This document shows positions 23,939 through 30,952 of a stretch of DNA of 33,547 bases, piece after piece. The translations under genes were made by a program, and so were the position numbers. The stretch comes from Chloroflexota bacterium. Lineage in GTDB: Bacteria; Chloroflexota; Limnocylindria; Limnocylindrales; CSP1-4. The stretch's first letter is position 1, and each line of letters begins with the position of its first letter. The stretch spans positions 81,544-115,090 of the forward strand of contig VBGT01000026.1 of assembly GCA_005889475.1 (NCBI GenBank), given 5' to 3'. The notes under the pieces were generated by a model. The model ran no database searches and had not been told where the DNA came from. It saw nothing but the letters and a program-made list of their open reading frames with translations.

Positions 23939-24373
23939 GTGACGGCTCGATCGAGGCGCGAGCGACTGCGCGGACCGTGGCGCGTCGCGGTGACCGAAGG
24001 CTCGATGGTGCCGGCGATCCTGCCGGGCGACTGGCTCGTCGTGAACCCGCTGGTCTCGGCCTGGCCCAGGCCGGGGACCGTGGTCGTGTTTCGTGAGCCG
24101 CTTTCGGAGGCCCTCGCGATCAAGCGCGTCGCGGCTCGAACGGGCGACCGCGTCCCGTTCGCCGGCGGCTACCTGACGCTCGGGCCAGGCGAGGCATGGC
24201 TCACCGCCGACGCGGACGAGAAGGCCGCGGCGTCGGTCGGCTCGGGGCCGCCGATCGACTCCCAGCGCTTCGGGCCGGTCGATGCCGGGGACCTGGTCGG
24301 CCGGGTGCTGTTCCGGTATGCGCCGCTCCCGCGGTTCGGGCGGATCGCGCCGCGAGCCACAATCGCGTCGTGA
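23939..24373 (+). CDS. sodX: Nickel SOD maturation protease (S26 family)
   Basis: 144 residues of the signal-peptidase-I fold. The nucleophile Ser22 is in VTEGSMVPAILPGDWLVV and the general-base Lys62 in EALAIKRVAAR, the Ser/Lys dyad of S26 peptidases. Unlike true signal peptidases there is no N-terminal membrane anchor, as is usual for SodX. It should remove the SodN leader just before His20. GTG 23939 begins 33 bp after sodN. The stop overlaps the next start (GTGA), so the SIS protein is in the same transcript. Confidence 0.92.
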   Translation: MTARSRRERLRGPWRVAVTEGSMVPAILPGDWLVVNPLVSAWPRPGTVVVFREPLSEALAIKRVAARTGDRVPFAGGYLTLGPGEAWLTADADEKAAASVGSGPPIDSQRFGPVDAGDLVGRVLFRYAPLPRFGRIAPRATIAS

Positions 24374-25590
24374 GCGACCTGCGCCCCGATGCCGACCTCC
24401 CGTTGCCGGGGGCACCCGACCCGTGGGCCGGCAGCGAGATGCCATCGCACCGGGACGGGCCGCCGTTCCACATGACCGAGATGATCGAGGCCGAGCCCGC
24501 ACTTGCCGCGCGGCTCCTCACGCGCCTGGCCGAGGCCGCCGGCGGCGCGGCACGGCTCGCGGGCGCGCTCAGGACCGCGGCCGTAAACGGCTCCCCCGTC
24601 CTCGTGACCGGCTGCGGTACGAGCGAGCATGGCGCCCAGGCCGTGGCCGAGATCCTGCGCGCGGCGATGACCGGCGTCGGCCTCCCAGCCCGGTTCGGCG
24701 TTCCTGGCTCGCCGGCGGCGGTGCAGGCGTTCGAGGCCTCGCTCGAGCGCGAGCTCGGGGGTCGCGGCGCGCTCGTCATTGGCGTGAGCCACGAGGGCGG
24801 GACGTGGGCGACGAATCTCGCGCTCGAGCGCGCCAAGATCGCCGGGGCGACCGTCGCCATCATCACCGTCTCGGAGCGGTCGCCCGGGGCGGAACTTGCC
24901 GACATCGTCGTGACGACGGACGAGCAGGACCAGAGCTGGTGCCACACGATCGGCTACCTCTCGCCGATCCTCGCCGCGACCGCGCTGGCCGGTCACCTCG
25001 GCGGCCGCGCCGCCGACGGCGGCGCGGCGCGTGCGCTGCTCGCCGCGGGTCTCACGGTCGAGGGGGCACACGCCACCGAGCGGCTCGCCGGCGCACTGGC
25101 GGGCGTCGAGCGGTTGATCGTTGTCGGCAGCGGCGTCGACCGGCCCGCGGCGCGCGAGCTGGTGCTCAAGGTCGAGGAGGGCGCCCACCTGCCGGCAGCG
25201 ATGCGCGACCTCGAGACCGTCCTGCACGGGCACCTGGCCGGCATGGACGAGCGCACCGGGATGGTCCTGCTCCTGACGCACCCGGCACATGCCGCCGAGC
25301 GGGCCGAGCGTGCGACGGGCGTGCTTCGTGCCGCGGCGGCCCTGGGCGTCGCGACCGGCGCCATCCTGGGAGCCGGTTATGACGACCGGATCGCGGCGGA
25401 GCTGACGCCGGCGGGCCGCCTGATCGTTTCCGAGGCGCCGACGCTCCCCGCCGAGGCAGCGTCGCTCATCGGCTCGGCCGTGCCGCTACAACTCCTCACG
25501 GAGCGTCTGGCCCGAGCTCGCGGCGTCAACCCCGACCCGATCCGACGCGATCAATCGGCGTGGCTGCGAGCCGCGGCGGCCGCCGGCTGA
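24370..25590 (+). CDS. Double-SIS sugar isomerase (GlmS/AgaS-like)
   Basis: 406 residues from GTG 24370, overlapping the sodX stop by 4 nt; the frame is open upstream but there overlaps sodX. The first SIS domain (about 60-200) has PVLVTGCGTSEHGAQAVAEIL and GVSHEGGTWATNLALERAK, the phosphosugar-binding loops. The second (about 245-380) has RLIVVGSGVDRPAARELVLKVEEGAHLPAAMRDLETVLHGHLAGMD, which matches the Lys...Glu...HG block of the GlmS isomerase half. There is no glutamine amidotransferase domain, so this is not complete GlmS. An aminosugar-6-phosphate isomerase/deaminase is likely. Why it is coupled to the nickel SOD genes is not clear. Confidence 0.88.
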   Translation: MSDLRPDADLPLPGAPDPWAGSEMPSHRDGPPFHMTEMIEAEPALAARLLTRLAEAAGGAARLAGALRTAAVNGSPVLVTGCGTSEHGAQAVAEILRAAMTGVGLPARFGVPGSPAAVQAFEASLERELGGRGALVIGVSHEGGTWATNLALERAKIAGATVAIITVSERSPGAELADIVVTTDEQDQSWCHTIGYLSPILAATALAGHLGGRAADGGAARALLAAGLTVEGAHATERLAGALAGVERLIVVGSGVDRPAARELVLKVEEGAHLPAAMRDLETVLHGHLAGMDERTGMVLLLTHPAHAAERAERATGVLRAAAALGVATGAILGAGYDDRIAAELTPAGRLIVSEAPTLPAEAASLIGSAVPLQLLTERLARARGVNPDPIRRDQSAWLRAAAAAG

Positions 25591-25610
25591 GCGTGCCGGC
25601 ACCGAGCGCT

Positions 25611-26594
25611 CTAGACCTTCTCGATCAGCTCCTCGGCCATCAGGTCGATCATGTCGAGGTCGAGCGGCACGAAGTCCTGGAGCATGATCCGCTCGATACC
25701 CGCGTCGGCGAAGCGCTTGACCATCGCCCGGGCCTCGTCGGGCGTGCCGAGGATCCAGCGGCTCCGGCGCTCGTTCACCCACTCGATGCCGCTCTCGGCC
25801 TGCTGACCGAACGCCGCGAGGAGCGCGTCGGCGCGCCGCCCGACCTCGGCCGCATCACGGCCCATCAGCACGCCTGCCATCGTGGACCGGGTCAGCGTCC
25901 GAGGCTCGCGGCCGATCGCGCGGCACGCTTCATCAAGCTCTGCCTCCGCCTTGCGGGCCACCTCCGGCGAGGATGACGAGAGGTTGAACTCATCGGACCA
26001 TTTCGCCGCGATCCGGTAGCCCCGCGGCGAACCACTGCTGCCGGTTACGATCCGGGGCCGGAACCGCCCATTCGCCCCGACCGGCCGGCCCTCGACCTGT
26101 GCCGGCCCGGGCACGAGGTGACCGCGGCGGACCCGCACGTGCTTCCCATCGTACTTCCAGCCGGGCTTCTCCTCCCACAGGCCGTGGAGGATCGCCAGCT
26201 GGTCCTCGAGCAGGTCGGCGCGGTCCTTGATCGGAGGGAAGTCGAGGCCAAGGGGCACGTGATCGGCCTCGTTCCAGCCTGCCCCGACGCCGACCTCGAT
26301 GCGCCCGCCGCTCATCTGGTCTACGGTCGTGACCAGCTTCACGAAGTTGCCGGGATGGCGGAGCGTGACCGGGCTCACCAGCGCGCCGAGACGGATCGTC
26401 TTCGTCTCGCGGGCGAGGCCGGCGATCACCGCCCACGCGTCGGTCGTGGTCTGGTCCGAGTCGCCCGGGAAGCTCGCGTAGTGGTCACTGCGGAAGAAGG
26501 CCTCGAAGCCGGCTGACTCGGCCCGCCGGGCGATCGCCAGCTGGTCCTCGTACGACAGCCCCTGTTGGGCCTCGATCATGAGCGCGAAGCGCAT
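25611..26594 (-). CDS. LLM-family F420-dependent oxidoreductase
   Basis: 327 residues with the bacterial luciferase-like (beta/alpha)8 fold. Seen: MRFALMIEAQQGLSYEDQLAIARRAESAGFEAFFRSDHY at the N-terminus; TIRLGALVSPVTLRHPGNFVKLVTTVDQMSGGRIEVGVGAGWNEADH (residues ~66-113), the most diagnostic block; and IVTGSSGSPRGYRIAAKWSDEFNL before the phosphate-binding region. The RLG-x-LV-P motif and spacing favour F420 rather than FMN. The substrate is unknown. ATG 26594 is preceded by AGGGAGGGG. It converges with the SIS gene (20-bp gap holding the palindrome GTGCCGGCAC) and is divergent from the marR-efflux pair, so the MarR protein may control it. Confidence 0.9.
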   Translation of the reverse strand: MRFALMIEAQQGLSYEDQLAIARRAESAGFEAFFRSDHYASFPGDSDQTTTDAWAVIAGLARETKTIRLGALVSPVTLRHPGNFVKLVTTVDQMSGGRIEVGVGAGWNEADHVPLGLDFPPIKDRADLLEDQLAILHGLWEEKPGWKYDGKHVRVRRGHLVPGPAQVEGRPVGANGRFRPRIVTGSSGSPRGYRIAAKWSDEFNLSSSSPEVARKAEAELDEACRAIGREPRTLTRSTMAGVLMGRDAAEVGRRADALLAAFGQQAESGIEWVNERRSRWILGTPDEARAMVKRFADAGIERIMLQDFVPLDLDMIDLMAEELIEKV

Positions 26595-26633
26595 GACCCC
26601 TCCCTGTTCGTCGTTGTTAACAGATGCTTGCGG

Positions 26634-26661
26634 TTGACGAAATCATTCACAAGCGTAGAAT
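26634..26661 (+). promoter_or_regulatory. marR promoter
   Basis: TTGACG (26634-26639, five of six) and TAGAAT (26656-26661, five of six) are 16 nt apart, the best sigma-70-type promoter in the window. Transcription would start near 26668, just before ATG 26672, which argues against the ATG at 26624. Confidence 0.75.
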
Positions 26662-26662
26662 G
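26644..26662. promoter_or_regulatory. Inverted repeat over the marR -10, operator candidate
   Basis: CATTC and GAATG flank 9 nt (ACAAGCGTA) and overlap the -10 box. A second perfect palindrome, TGTTAACA, is at 26615-26622 in the same divergent gap. MarR proteins bind symmetrical sites of about this size, so autorepression is plausible. Confidence 0.5.
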
Positions 26663-26671
26663 CTTCACGCG

Positions 26672-27193
26672 ATGCGAAGTATCGGTGAGCAGGCAACCAT
26701 CCCGGGCCAGGAGCCCTCGGGCTCGTCCGTCGACGCCATCCTGACAGAAGTCAGCAGCTGGGTCGGCGAGCTGCGCTGCGCCTCGATGGGTCGGCTCGTG
26801 CAGAGCCACGTGAGCCTGAGCCACATGCACGTCCTGTGGCTGCTCCAGCACCAGGGCTCCATGACCATGAGCCGCCTGGCTGACCTGCTGGACGTCTCGC
26901 TCTCGAACGCGACCGGGATCATCGACCGGATGGAGGAGAAGGGCCTGATCGAGCGCGTCCGCGTGCCCGATGACCGGCGCCTCGTCCTCGTGCGGCCCGG
27001 GAATGCCGGGCTGCAGGCGCTGACCCAGTCCGAGACGACGAAGCGCGAGCGATTGCGTGCGGTCCTCGGCCACCTCACCGCGGCAGAGCGGCCGGTCGTC
27101 CTGACGGCGATCCGGAGCCTCCGCCGCGCGCTCTCGGCCGAGGTCGAGAGCGATCCCCCGCACCTGCATCACTTCGCAGACGCGACGCACTGA
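26672..27193 (+). CDS. MarR-family transcriptional regulator
   Basis: 173 residues from ATG 26672, chosen because the promoter's -10 lies at 26656-26661; an earlier in-frame ATG at 26624 is upstream of the -35. Dimerisation helices lead to the winged helix: SLSHMHVLWLLQHQGSMTMSRLADLLDVSLSNATGIIDRMEEKGLIERVRVPDDRRLVLVRPGNAG, with the typical D-x-R-R-x-x-V-x-x wing. Ligands of MarR proteins are often phenolic or drug-like compounds. The DHA2 efflux gene follows after 20 bp in the same operon, the usual arrangement in which the regulator represses its pump. Confidence 0.93.
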   Translation: MRSIGEQATIPGQEPSGSSVDAILTEVSSWVGELRCASMGRLVQSHVSLSHMHVLWLLQHQGSMTMSRLADLLDVSLSNATGIIDRMEEKGLIERVRVPDDRRLVLVRPGNAGLQALTQSETTKRERLRAVLGHLTAAERPVVLTAIRSLRRALSAEVESDPPHLHHFADATH

Positions 27194-27213
27194 CCAAGGA
27201 GAAGGAAGACCTC

Positions 27214-28920
27214 ATGGAATCGTTTCCCAATGAAGGGGCTCAGACCCCCTCGATCGCGGAAGACCCGGCCCTCGGCCTGAGCATCCGCGCCAAGCTCGAG
27301 ATCCTCGGTGCGGTCCTCCTTGGCATGTTCCTGTCGGCCCTCGACCAGACGATCGTCGGCCCGGTCCTGCCCAAGATCGTGTCCGACCTCCACGGCTCCG
27401 ACGTGTACACCTGGGCCGTCACGATCTACCTGCTCACCTCGACCGTGACCGTCCCGATCTACGGCAAGCTGTCCGACCTGTACGGCCGCAAGCCGATCCT
27501 GATGATTGGGATCGTGCTGTTCCTGACCGGCTCGGCGCTGTCCGGCGCGAGCCAGGAGATGTGGCAGCTCGTGCTGTTCCGGGGCATCCAGGGGCTGGGC
27601 GCCGGCTCGCTGTTCCCGATCGCCCTCGCGGTCATCGGCGACCTGTTCACGCCGGCCGAGCGCGGCAAGTACCAGGGCCTGTTCGGCCTCGTCTTCGGCG
27701 TGGCCTTCCTCGCCGGTCCGGCGATCGGCGGAACGCTCACGGACGCGTTCAGCTGGCACGCGATCTTCTATGTCAACCTGCCGATCGGCCTCATCGCCCT
27801 GGCCGTGATCTGGCGGCTCCTGCCGAACATCAAGCACGTCGAGCGCGCCGGGAAGATCGACTTCCCGGGCGTGGTGACGCTGACGCTCGGCCTCGTGCCG
27901 CTGCTCATCGGGTTCACCGTCGCCGAGAGCGCGGGCTTCGCGGATCCCTACTTCTGGGGCTGGATCGCTGTGTCGGTGGTCTTCCTGACAGCGTTCGTCA
28001 TCGTCGAGCGGCGCAGCCCAGAGCCGGTCATCCCGCTGCGGCTATTCCGGAACCGGACGTTCTCGTCGTCGATGCTCGCCATCTTCTTCGCGACCTTCGG
28101 CTTCGGGGCCGTGATCATCTTCCTGCCCCTGTACTTCCTCATCGTCCAGGGCGTGTCCTACACCGACTCCGGCTACCGGCTCCTGCCGTTCATGTTCGGC
28201 CTGATCCTGGCCTCGATCGCCTCGGGCCAGCTCGTGGCCCGCACGGGCCGCTACAAGCCGTTCGTCCTCGGCGGCCTCGTCCTGCTCATCATCGGCATGG
28301 GGCTGATGACGCAGCTTCGGGCGGATACGGACGGTCTCGTTCTCGCGGCGTGGATGTTCGTCGCCGGCCTCGGTGTCGGCCCGACCTTCGCTGTGTTCAC
28401 GATCATCGTCCAGAACGCGGTGGACTTCAAAGACCTCGGCGCGGCCACGAGCGACCTGACGCTGTTCCGGCAGATCGGCACGACGATCGGGATCGCCAGC
28501 GCGTTCACCCTGTTCCGCATCAACTTCACGTGGGGTCTCCTCCATGACCAGCTGATCGCGGCCGGCGCGCCCGCCAACTTCGTGCCCGCGACGGCGCCGG
28601 CCGGCTTCGATCCGCCCGCCGTGACCAACGTGAGCGGTGGCGGCGCGACGGACTTCCTGGCCCAGATCCCGGCGCAGGTCCAGCCGATCTTCATCGACGG
28701 CTTCCATCGGGCATTCACGATCGCGATCGGCGACAGCATCTGGCTCGGCGTCGCGGCGTCGGCCATCGCGCTCGTGGCGGCGTTTGCGCTGAAGGAGATC
28801 CCGCTGCGGACCACGCATCGGGCCCCTGCGGCCGCGCGGGCCGGCGCGCCCGTGGGGACGCCGGCGGGCCTACCGGCGAGCGAGGCGGCTCGGATCCGAC
28901 CAACACCTGCCGTGGACTGA
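27214..28920 (+). CDS. DHA2-family MFS drug efflux transporter (EmrB/QacA type)
   Basis: 568 residues with about 14 membrane helices. The first helix contains GMFLSALDQTIVGPVLPKIVSDL, the DHA2 D1 motif (LDxTIVxxALP). Motif A is YGKLSDLYGRKPILMIGIVLF, and GLVFGVAFLAGPAIGGTLTDAFSWHAIFYVNLPIGL covers motif C and the following helix. Helices continue to IGDSIWLGVAASAIALVAAFAL, and the C-terminal ~40 residues are a cytoplasmic Ala/Pro-rich tail. It should export hydrophobic or cationic drugs with proton antiport. AAGGAGAAGGAAG precedes the ATG, and marR is 20 bp upstream. Two hairpins follow the stop. Confidence 0.94.
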   Translation: MESFPNEGAQTPSIAEDPALGLSIRAKLEILGAVLLGMFLSALDQTIVGPVLPKIVSDLHGSDVYTWAVTIYLLTSTVTVPIYGKLSDLYGRKPILMIGIVLFLTGSALSGASQEMWQLVLFRGIQGLGAGSLFPIALAVIGDLFTPAERGKYQGLFGLVFGVAFLAGPAIGGTLTDAFSWHAIFYVNLPIGLIALAVIWRLLPNIKHVERAGKIDFPGVVTLTLGLVPLLIGFTVAESAGFADPYFWGWIAVSVVFLTAFVIVERRSPEPVIPLRLFRNRTFSSSMLAIFFATFGFGAVIIFLPLYFLIVQGVSYTDSGYRLLPFMFGLILASIASGQLVARTGRYKPFVLGGLVLLIIGMGLMTQLRADTDGLVLAAWMFVAGLGVGPTFAVFTIIVQNAVDFKDLGAATSDLTLFRQIGTTIGIASAFTLFRINFTWGLLHDQLIAAGAPANFVPATAPAGFDPPAVTNVSGGGATDFLAQIPAQVQPIFIDGFHRAFTIAIGDSIWLGVAASAIALVAAFALKEIPLRTTHRAPAAARAGAPVGTPAGLPASEAARIRPTPAVD

Positions 28921-28926
28921 CCAACT

Positions 28927-28943
28927 GCGAGGCGACGCCTCGC
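28927..28943 (+). terminator. Hairpin after the efflux gene
   Basis: GCGAGGC and GCCTCGC pair perfectly around GAC, 7 bp after the stop codon. There is no U-tract, so this is either a terminator of the high-GC kind or an RNA-stabilising hairpin. Confidence 0.6.
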
Positions 28944-28963
28944 GCCAATACGGACCACACGGA

Positions 28964-28989
28964 CCCGCCGCGGACGCCCTCCCGGCGGG
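28964..28989 (+). terminator. Second hairpin after the efflux gene
   Basis: CCCGCCG and CGGCGGG pair perfectly around a 12-nt loop and are followed by TTCCCC. With the hairpin at 28927 it probably ends the marR operon before the Rieske gene. Confidence 0.5.
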
Positions 28990-29007
28990 TTCCCCGTTGA
29001 TTCGGAC

Positions 29008-29013
29008 TACGAT
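29008..29013 (+). promoter_or_regulatory. -10 box of a leaderless Rieske gene
   Basis: TACGAT ends 6 nt before ATG 29020, the same layout (TAnnAT, then CGG-rich 6 nt, then ATG) as before the GNAT gene. No convincing -35 is present. Confidence 0.45.
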
Positions 29014-29019
29014 CGGCGC

Positions 29020-29514
29020 ATGACGGTCGAGAGCGAGGTCCGCATTGCGTCGATCCCTCGTGGCCTGACCGCGATCGGCGCCGGGTCCGCGCCGTTCGAG
29101 CCCGTCTTCGCGGCAACCGAGCTGGCGCAGGGCGAGATGCGCCGCGTGACGTTCGGCGACCTCGACCTGCTCGTGGCGAACACCTCGATCGGCATGGTCG
29201 CGATCGACGATCGCTGTCCGCACATGTCGGCGCCCCTCTCCCTCGGCGAGCTCGACGGCTGCCTCGTCGCCTGCCCTCTGCACAGCGGCCAGTTCGACCT
29301 CTCGACCGGCAACCCGACGCGGATGCCGACGACCGGGGGGCTCGATGCCGACGGCAACTACCACCCGGTATGGGCGCCGGAGGGCCGCGAGCCGAAGCCC
29401 GATCCGCCGGGGGTCAAGGCGGAGGCGCGCCGCCTGACCCGTGTCCGCCGGGTTCGCTATTACCCGCTCCGCATCCGCGACGGTCTGCTCGAGGTCGCCG
29501 TCCCCCGCGGCTGA
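29020..29514 (+). CDS. Rieske-type [2Fe-2S] protein
   Basis: 164 residues, soluble, with no signal peptide. The cluster ligands are Cys66 and His68 in DDRCPHMSAPLSLG and Cys85 and His88 in CLVACPLHSGQFDLSTG. This CxH...CxxH pair, followed by TGNPTRMP, is that of Rieske ferredoxins and the small components of dioxygenases or nitrite reductases. The N-terminal 30 residues and C-terminal ~50 (Arg/Pro-rich, ending LRIRDGLLEVAVPRG) extend the ~105-residue core. It would carry electrons to an oxygenase-type partner that is not in the window. It is transcribed alone, with a 349-bp gap downstream. Confidence 0.9.
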   Translation: MTVESEVRIASIPRGLTAIGAGSAPFEPVFAATELAQGEMRRVTFGDLDLLVANTSIGMVAIDDRCPHMSAPLSLGELDGCLVACPLHSGQFDLSTGNPTRMPTTGGLDADGNYHPVWAPEGREPKPDPPGVKAEARRLTRVRRVRYYPLRIRDGLLEVAVPRG

Positions 29515-29543
29515 CTACGCAGCAAACCCATTCCAAAGGACGT

Positions 29544-29627
29544 CGCGCAAGCACGCCGCGCCAGCACGTCGCGCCAGCACGTCCCACCAGCACGTCGCGC
29601 CAACTCCTCGCGCCAGCGCGTCGCGCC
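29544..29627. repeat. 13-bp tandem repeat, about 6.5 copies
   Basis: Units beginning CGCGCCAGCACGT follow each other at 29544, 29557, 29570, 29583, 29596 and 29609, then a partial copy. Copies 2 and 3 are identical; the others differ at one to five positions. The 13-bp period is not a multiple of three, fitting non-coding DNA. Confidence 0.85.
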
Positions 29628-29700
29628 GGAAACGGTCAGATTTGCAGGGCTCGCAAGCTAATCAGGAAAACGCTGACATCTTGCCGCCCCGAGCATGTTT

Positions 29701-29786
29701 GTCACATTCATCGCTCGAAGTTGAGCGTGAGCCCGACGCGTGGGTCAGTACTTCGCTGACGAGGATGCGCGGCGTGCAAATGTGAC
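29701..29786. repeat. Inverted repeat GTCACATT...AATGTGAC
   Basis: Two perfect 8-bp arms lie 70 bp apart (29701-29708 and 29779-29786). They might bound a structured RNA or be two half-sites of a regulator; an accidental match is also possible. Confidence 0.4.
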
Positions 29787-29863
29787 CGAAATCGAGGCAC
29801 GGCTCGGCACATGTCGGCACCCGAGCTCGGCGTCCGAGCGGGCCATCCCGCGCGGCTGAAACG

Positions 29864-30673
29864 TCAGGTCGAGCTGTCGGCGATGCGCTCGGCGCGCCGG
29901 CGACCGGCCTTGCGGACGATGTCGATGACCTCCTTCGGGTCGTCGGTCACCTGGATCAGGTCGAGGTCCTCCGTCGAGATCATGCCCTCGCCGAGCAGCT
30001 TCGCCTTGATCCACTCGACGAAGCCGGCGTAGAACGCGCTGCCGACGAGCACCACCGGGAAGTGCCGGATCTTGCCGGTCTGGATGAGCGTGAGGGCTTC
30101 CATCATCTCGTCCAGCGTGCCGTAGCCACCGGGCAGGATCACGAACCCATCGGCGTACTTCACGAACATCGTCTTGCGCGCGAAGAAGTAGCGGAACTCG
30201 ACCCCGAGGTCGACGTACGGGTTGATGTCCTGCTCGTGGGGCAGCTCGATGTTGCACCCGACCGAGAGGCCGCCACCCTCCTGGCAGCCCCGATTCGCCG
30301 CCTCCATGACGCCCGGCCCGCCGCCGGTGATGACCGCGTAGCCCTCCTCCGCGAGGAGCCGGCCGATCTCGCGCGCCGTCGCGTAGGCGGGATCGCCCTC
30401 GGACACGCGGGCCGAGCCGAAGACCGTGATCGCCTTGCCGATCTCGGCGAGGGCGTCGAAGCCGTCCACGAACTCGGCGAGGATGCGCAGCGCCCGCCAC
30501 GGATCGGAGCTGAGGAAGGCCGGCCGCTCGCTCGGCTCGAGGAGCTTGCGGTCCTCGGTCATCGTCGGGTCGGCGTGCATCTTCCGACCGATGTCCCGGC
30601 TGATCAAGAGCCGGCCCGAGCGTCGGTGCTCGCCGATCGGCTCGCCGGTCCGATCCGACTCCTCGCGGCCCAT
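29864..30673 (-). CDS. LOG-family (TIGR00730) Rossmann-fold protein
   Basis: 269 residues. After a ~65-residue lead, the Rossmann fold has KAITVFGSARVSEGDPAYATAREIGRLLAEEGYAVITGGGPGVMEAANRGCQEGGG and FVILPGGYGTLDEMMEALTLIQTGK. GGGxGxMEAAN and PGGxGTxxE are the nucleotide-binding and catalytic motifs of LOG-type phosphoribohydrolases, which release adenine or cytokinin base from nucleoside 5'-monophosphates. The Arg and Glu used in catalysis are in these motifs. The bacterial role is often nucleotide salvage or unknown. ATG 30673 has GAGGAGG upstream. A TAGCAT box further upstream in the 53-bp gap to the divergent small membrane protein gene may be its -10. Confidence 0.93.
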   Translation of the reverse strand: MGREESDRTGEPIGEHRRSGRLLISRDIGRKMHADPTMTEDRKLLEPSERPAFLSSDPWRALRILAEFVDGFDALAEIGKAITVFGSARVSEGDPAYATAREIGRLLAEEGYAVITGGGPGVMEAANRGCQEGGGLSVGCNIELPHEQDINPYVDLGVEFRYFFARKTMFVKYADGFVILPGGYGTLDEMMEALTLIQTGKIRHFPVVLVGSAFYAGFVEWIKAKLLGEGMISTEDLDLIQVTDDPKEVIDIVRKAGRRRAERIADSST

Positions 30674-30726
30674 TCATCGCCTCCTCGCCTGCCGCGTCGT
30701 GCGGCTCGCCGGTGCATGCTACGACG

Positions 30727-30942
30727 GTGAGCAGCGGCGGCAGGCCTCGATCCTCACGGGCTCGATTCGCGGTCGCGACCGTTGCCGCGCTCGTCGGCCT
30801 CGTCTGGATCGCGCAGGGCCTCGGCGTGCCCATCGGCCGCGGCTCGTTCATGATCGGCGACCCGTTCTGGTCGTGGGCGGGCGCGGCCCTCGTGCTCGTC
30901 GCCGCCGGCTACGCCGCCTGGCCGCGACTCCGGCGCCGCTGA
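30727..30942 (+). CDS. Small two-helix membrane protein, 71 residues
   Basis: GTG 30727 gives 71 residues; an in-frame ATG at 30712 would add five. A short Arg/Ser-rich start is followed by helix 1 (VATVAALVGLVWIAQGLGVPI), the loop GRGSFMIGDPFWSW and helix 2 (AGAALVLVAAGYAAW), ending RLRRR. The layout WIxQGLG-x-GxSFMxGD-xW is one I associate with short uncharacterised membrane proteins of Chloroflexota and Actinomycetota. CATGCT ends 6 nt before the GTG, as in the leaderless genes of this window. It converges with the Ddn-like gene (10-bp gap). Function unknown. Confidence 0.7.
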   Translation: MSSGGRPRSSRARFAVATVAALVGLVWIAQGLGVPIGRGSFMIGDPFWSWAGAALVLVAAGYAAWPRLRRR

Positions 30943-30952
30943 ACGGTTCGGG

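Larger units (their letters stand above)
29515..29863. other. 349-bp non-coding gap between convergent genes
   Basis: No plausible gene is visible; frames here have no start signals and no recognisable protein. It contains a 13-bp tandem repeat (29544-29627), a relatively AT-rich patch (about 29636-29710), an 8-bp inverted repeat with arms at 29701-29708 and 29779-29786, and a small hairpin GCGGGCCATCCCGC (29839-29852) next to the LOG stop that could terminate that gene. No tRNA or other RNA gene could be recognised. It is the largest unexplained gap in the window. Confidence 0.6.

Noticed and set aside
26624-26671. Upstream ATG (26624) as the MarR start
   Set aside because: It lies before the -35 of the strong promoter at 26634-26661, so it would not be in the transcript.
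29544-29627. CRISPR array
   Set aside because: The units are 13 bp, directly abutting, with no spacers and no cas genes nearby.
29701-29786. CRP-type binding site, given the cyclase in the window
   Set aside because: The half-sites TCACA and TGTGA are 70 bp apart, far from the 6-bp spacing of a CRP dimer site, and no promoter is next to them.
29640-29810. tRNA or known structured RNA
   Set aside because: No T-loop or acceptor-stem pairing could be found, and the fold possibilities looked no better than other GC-rich DNA.
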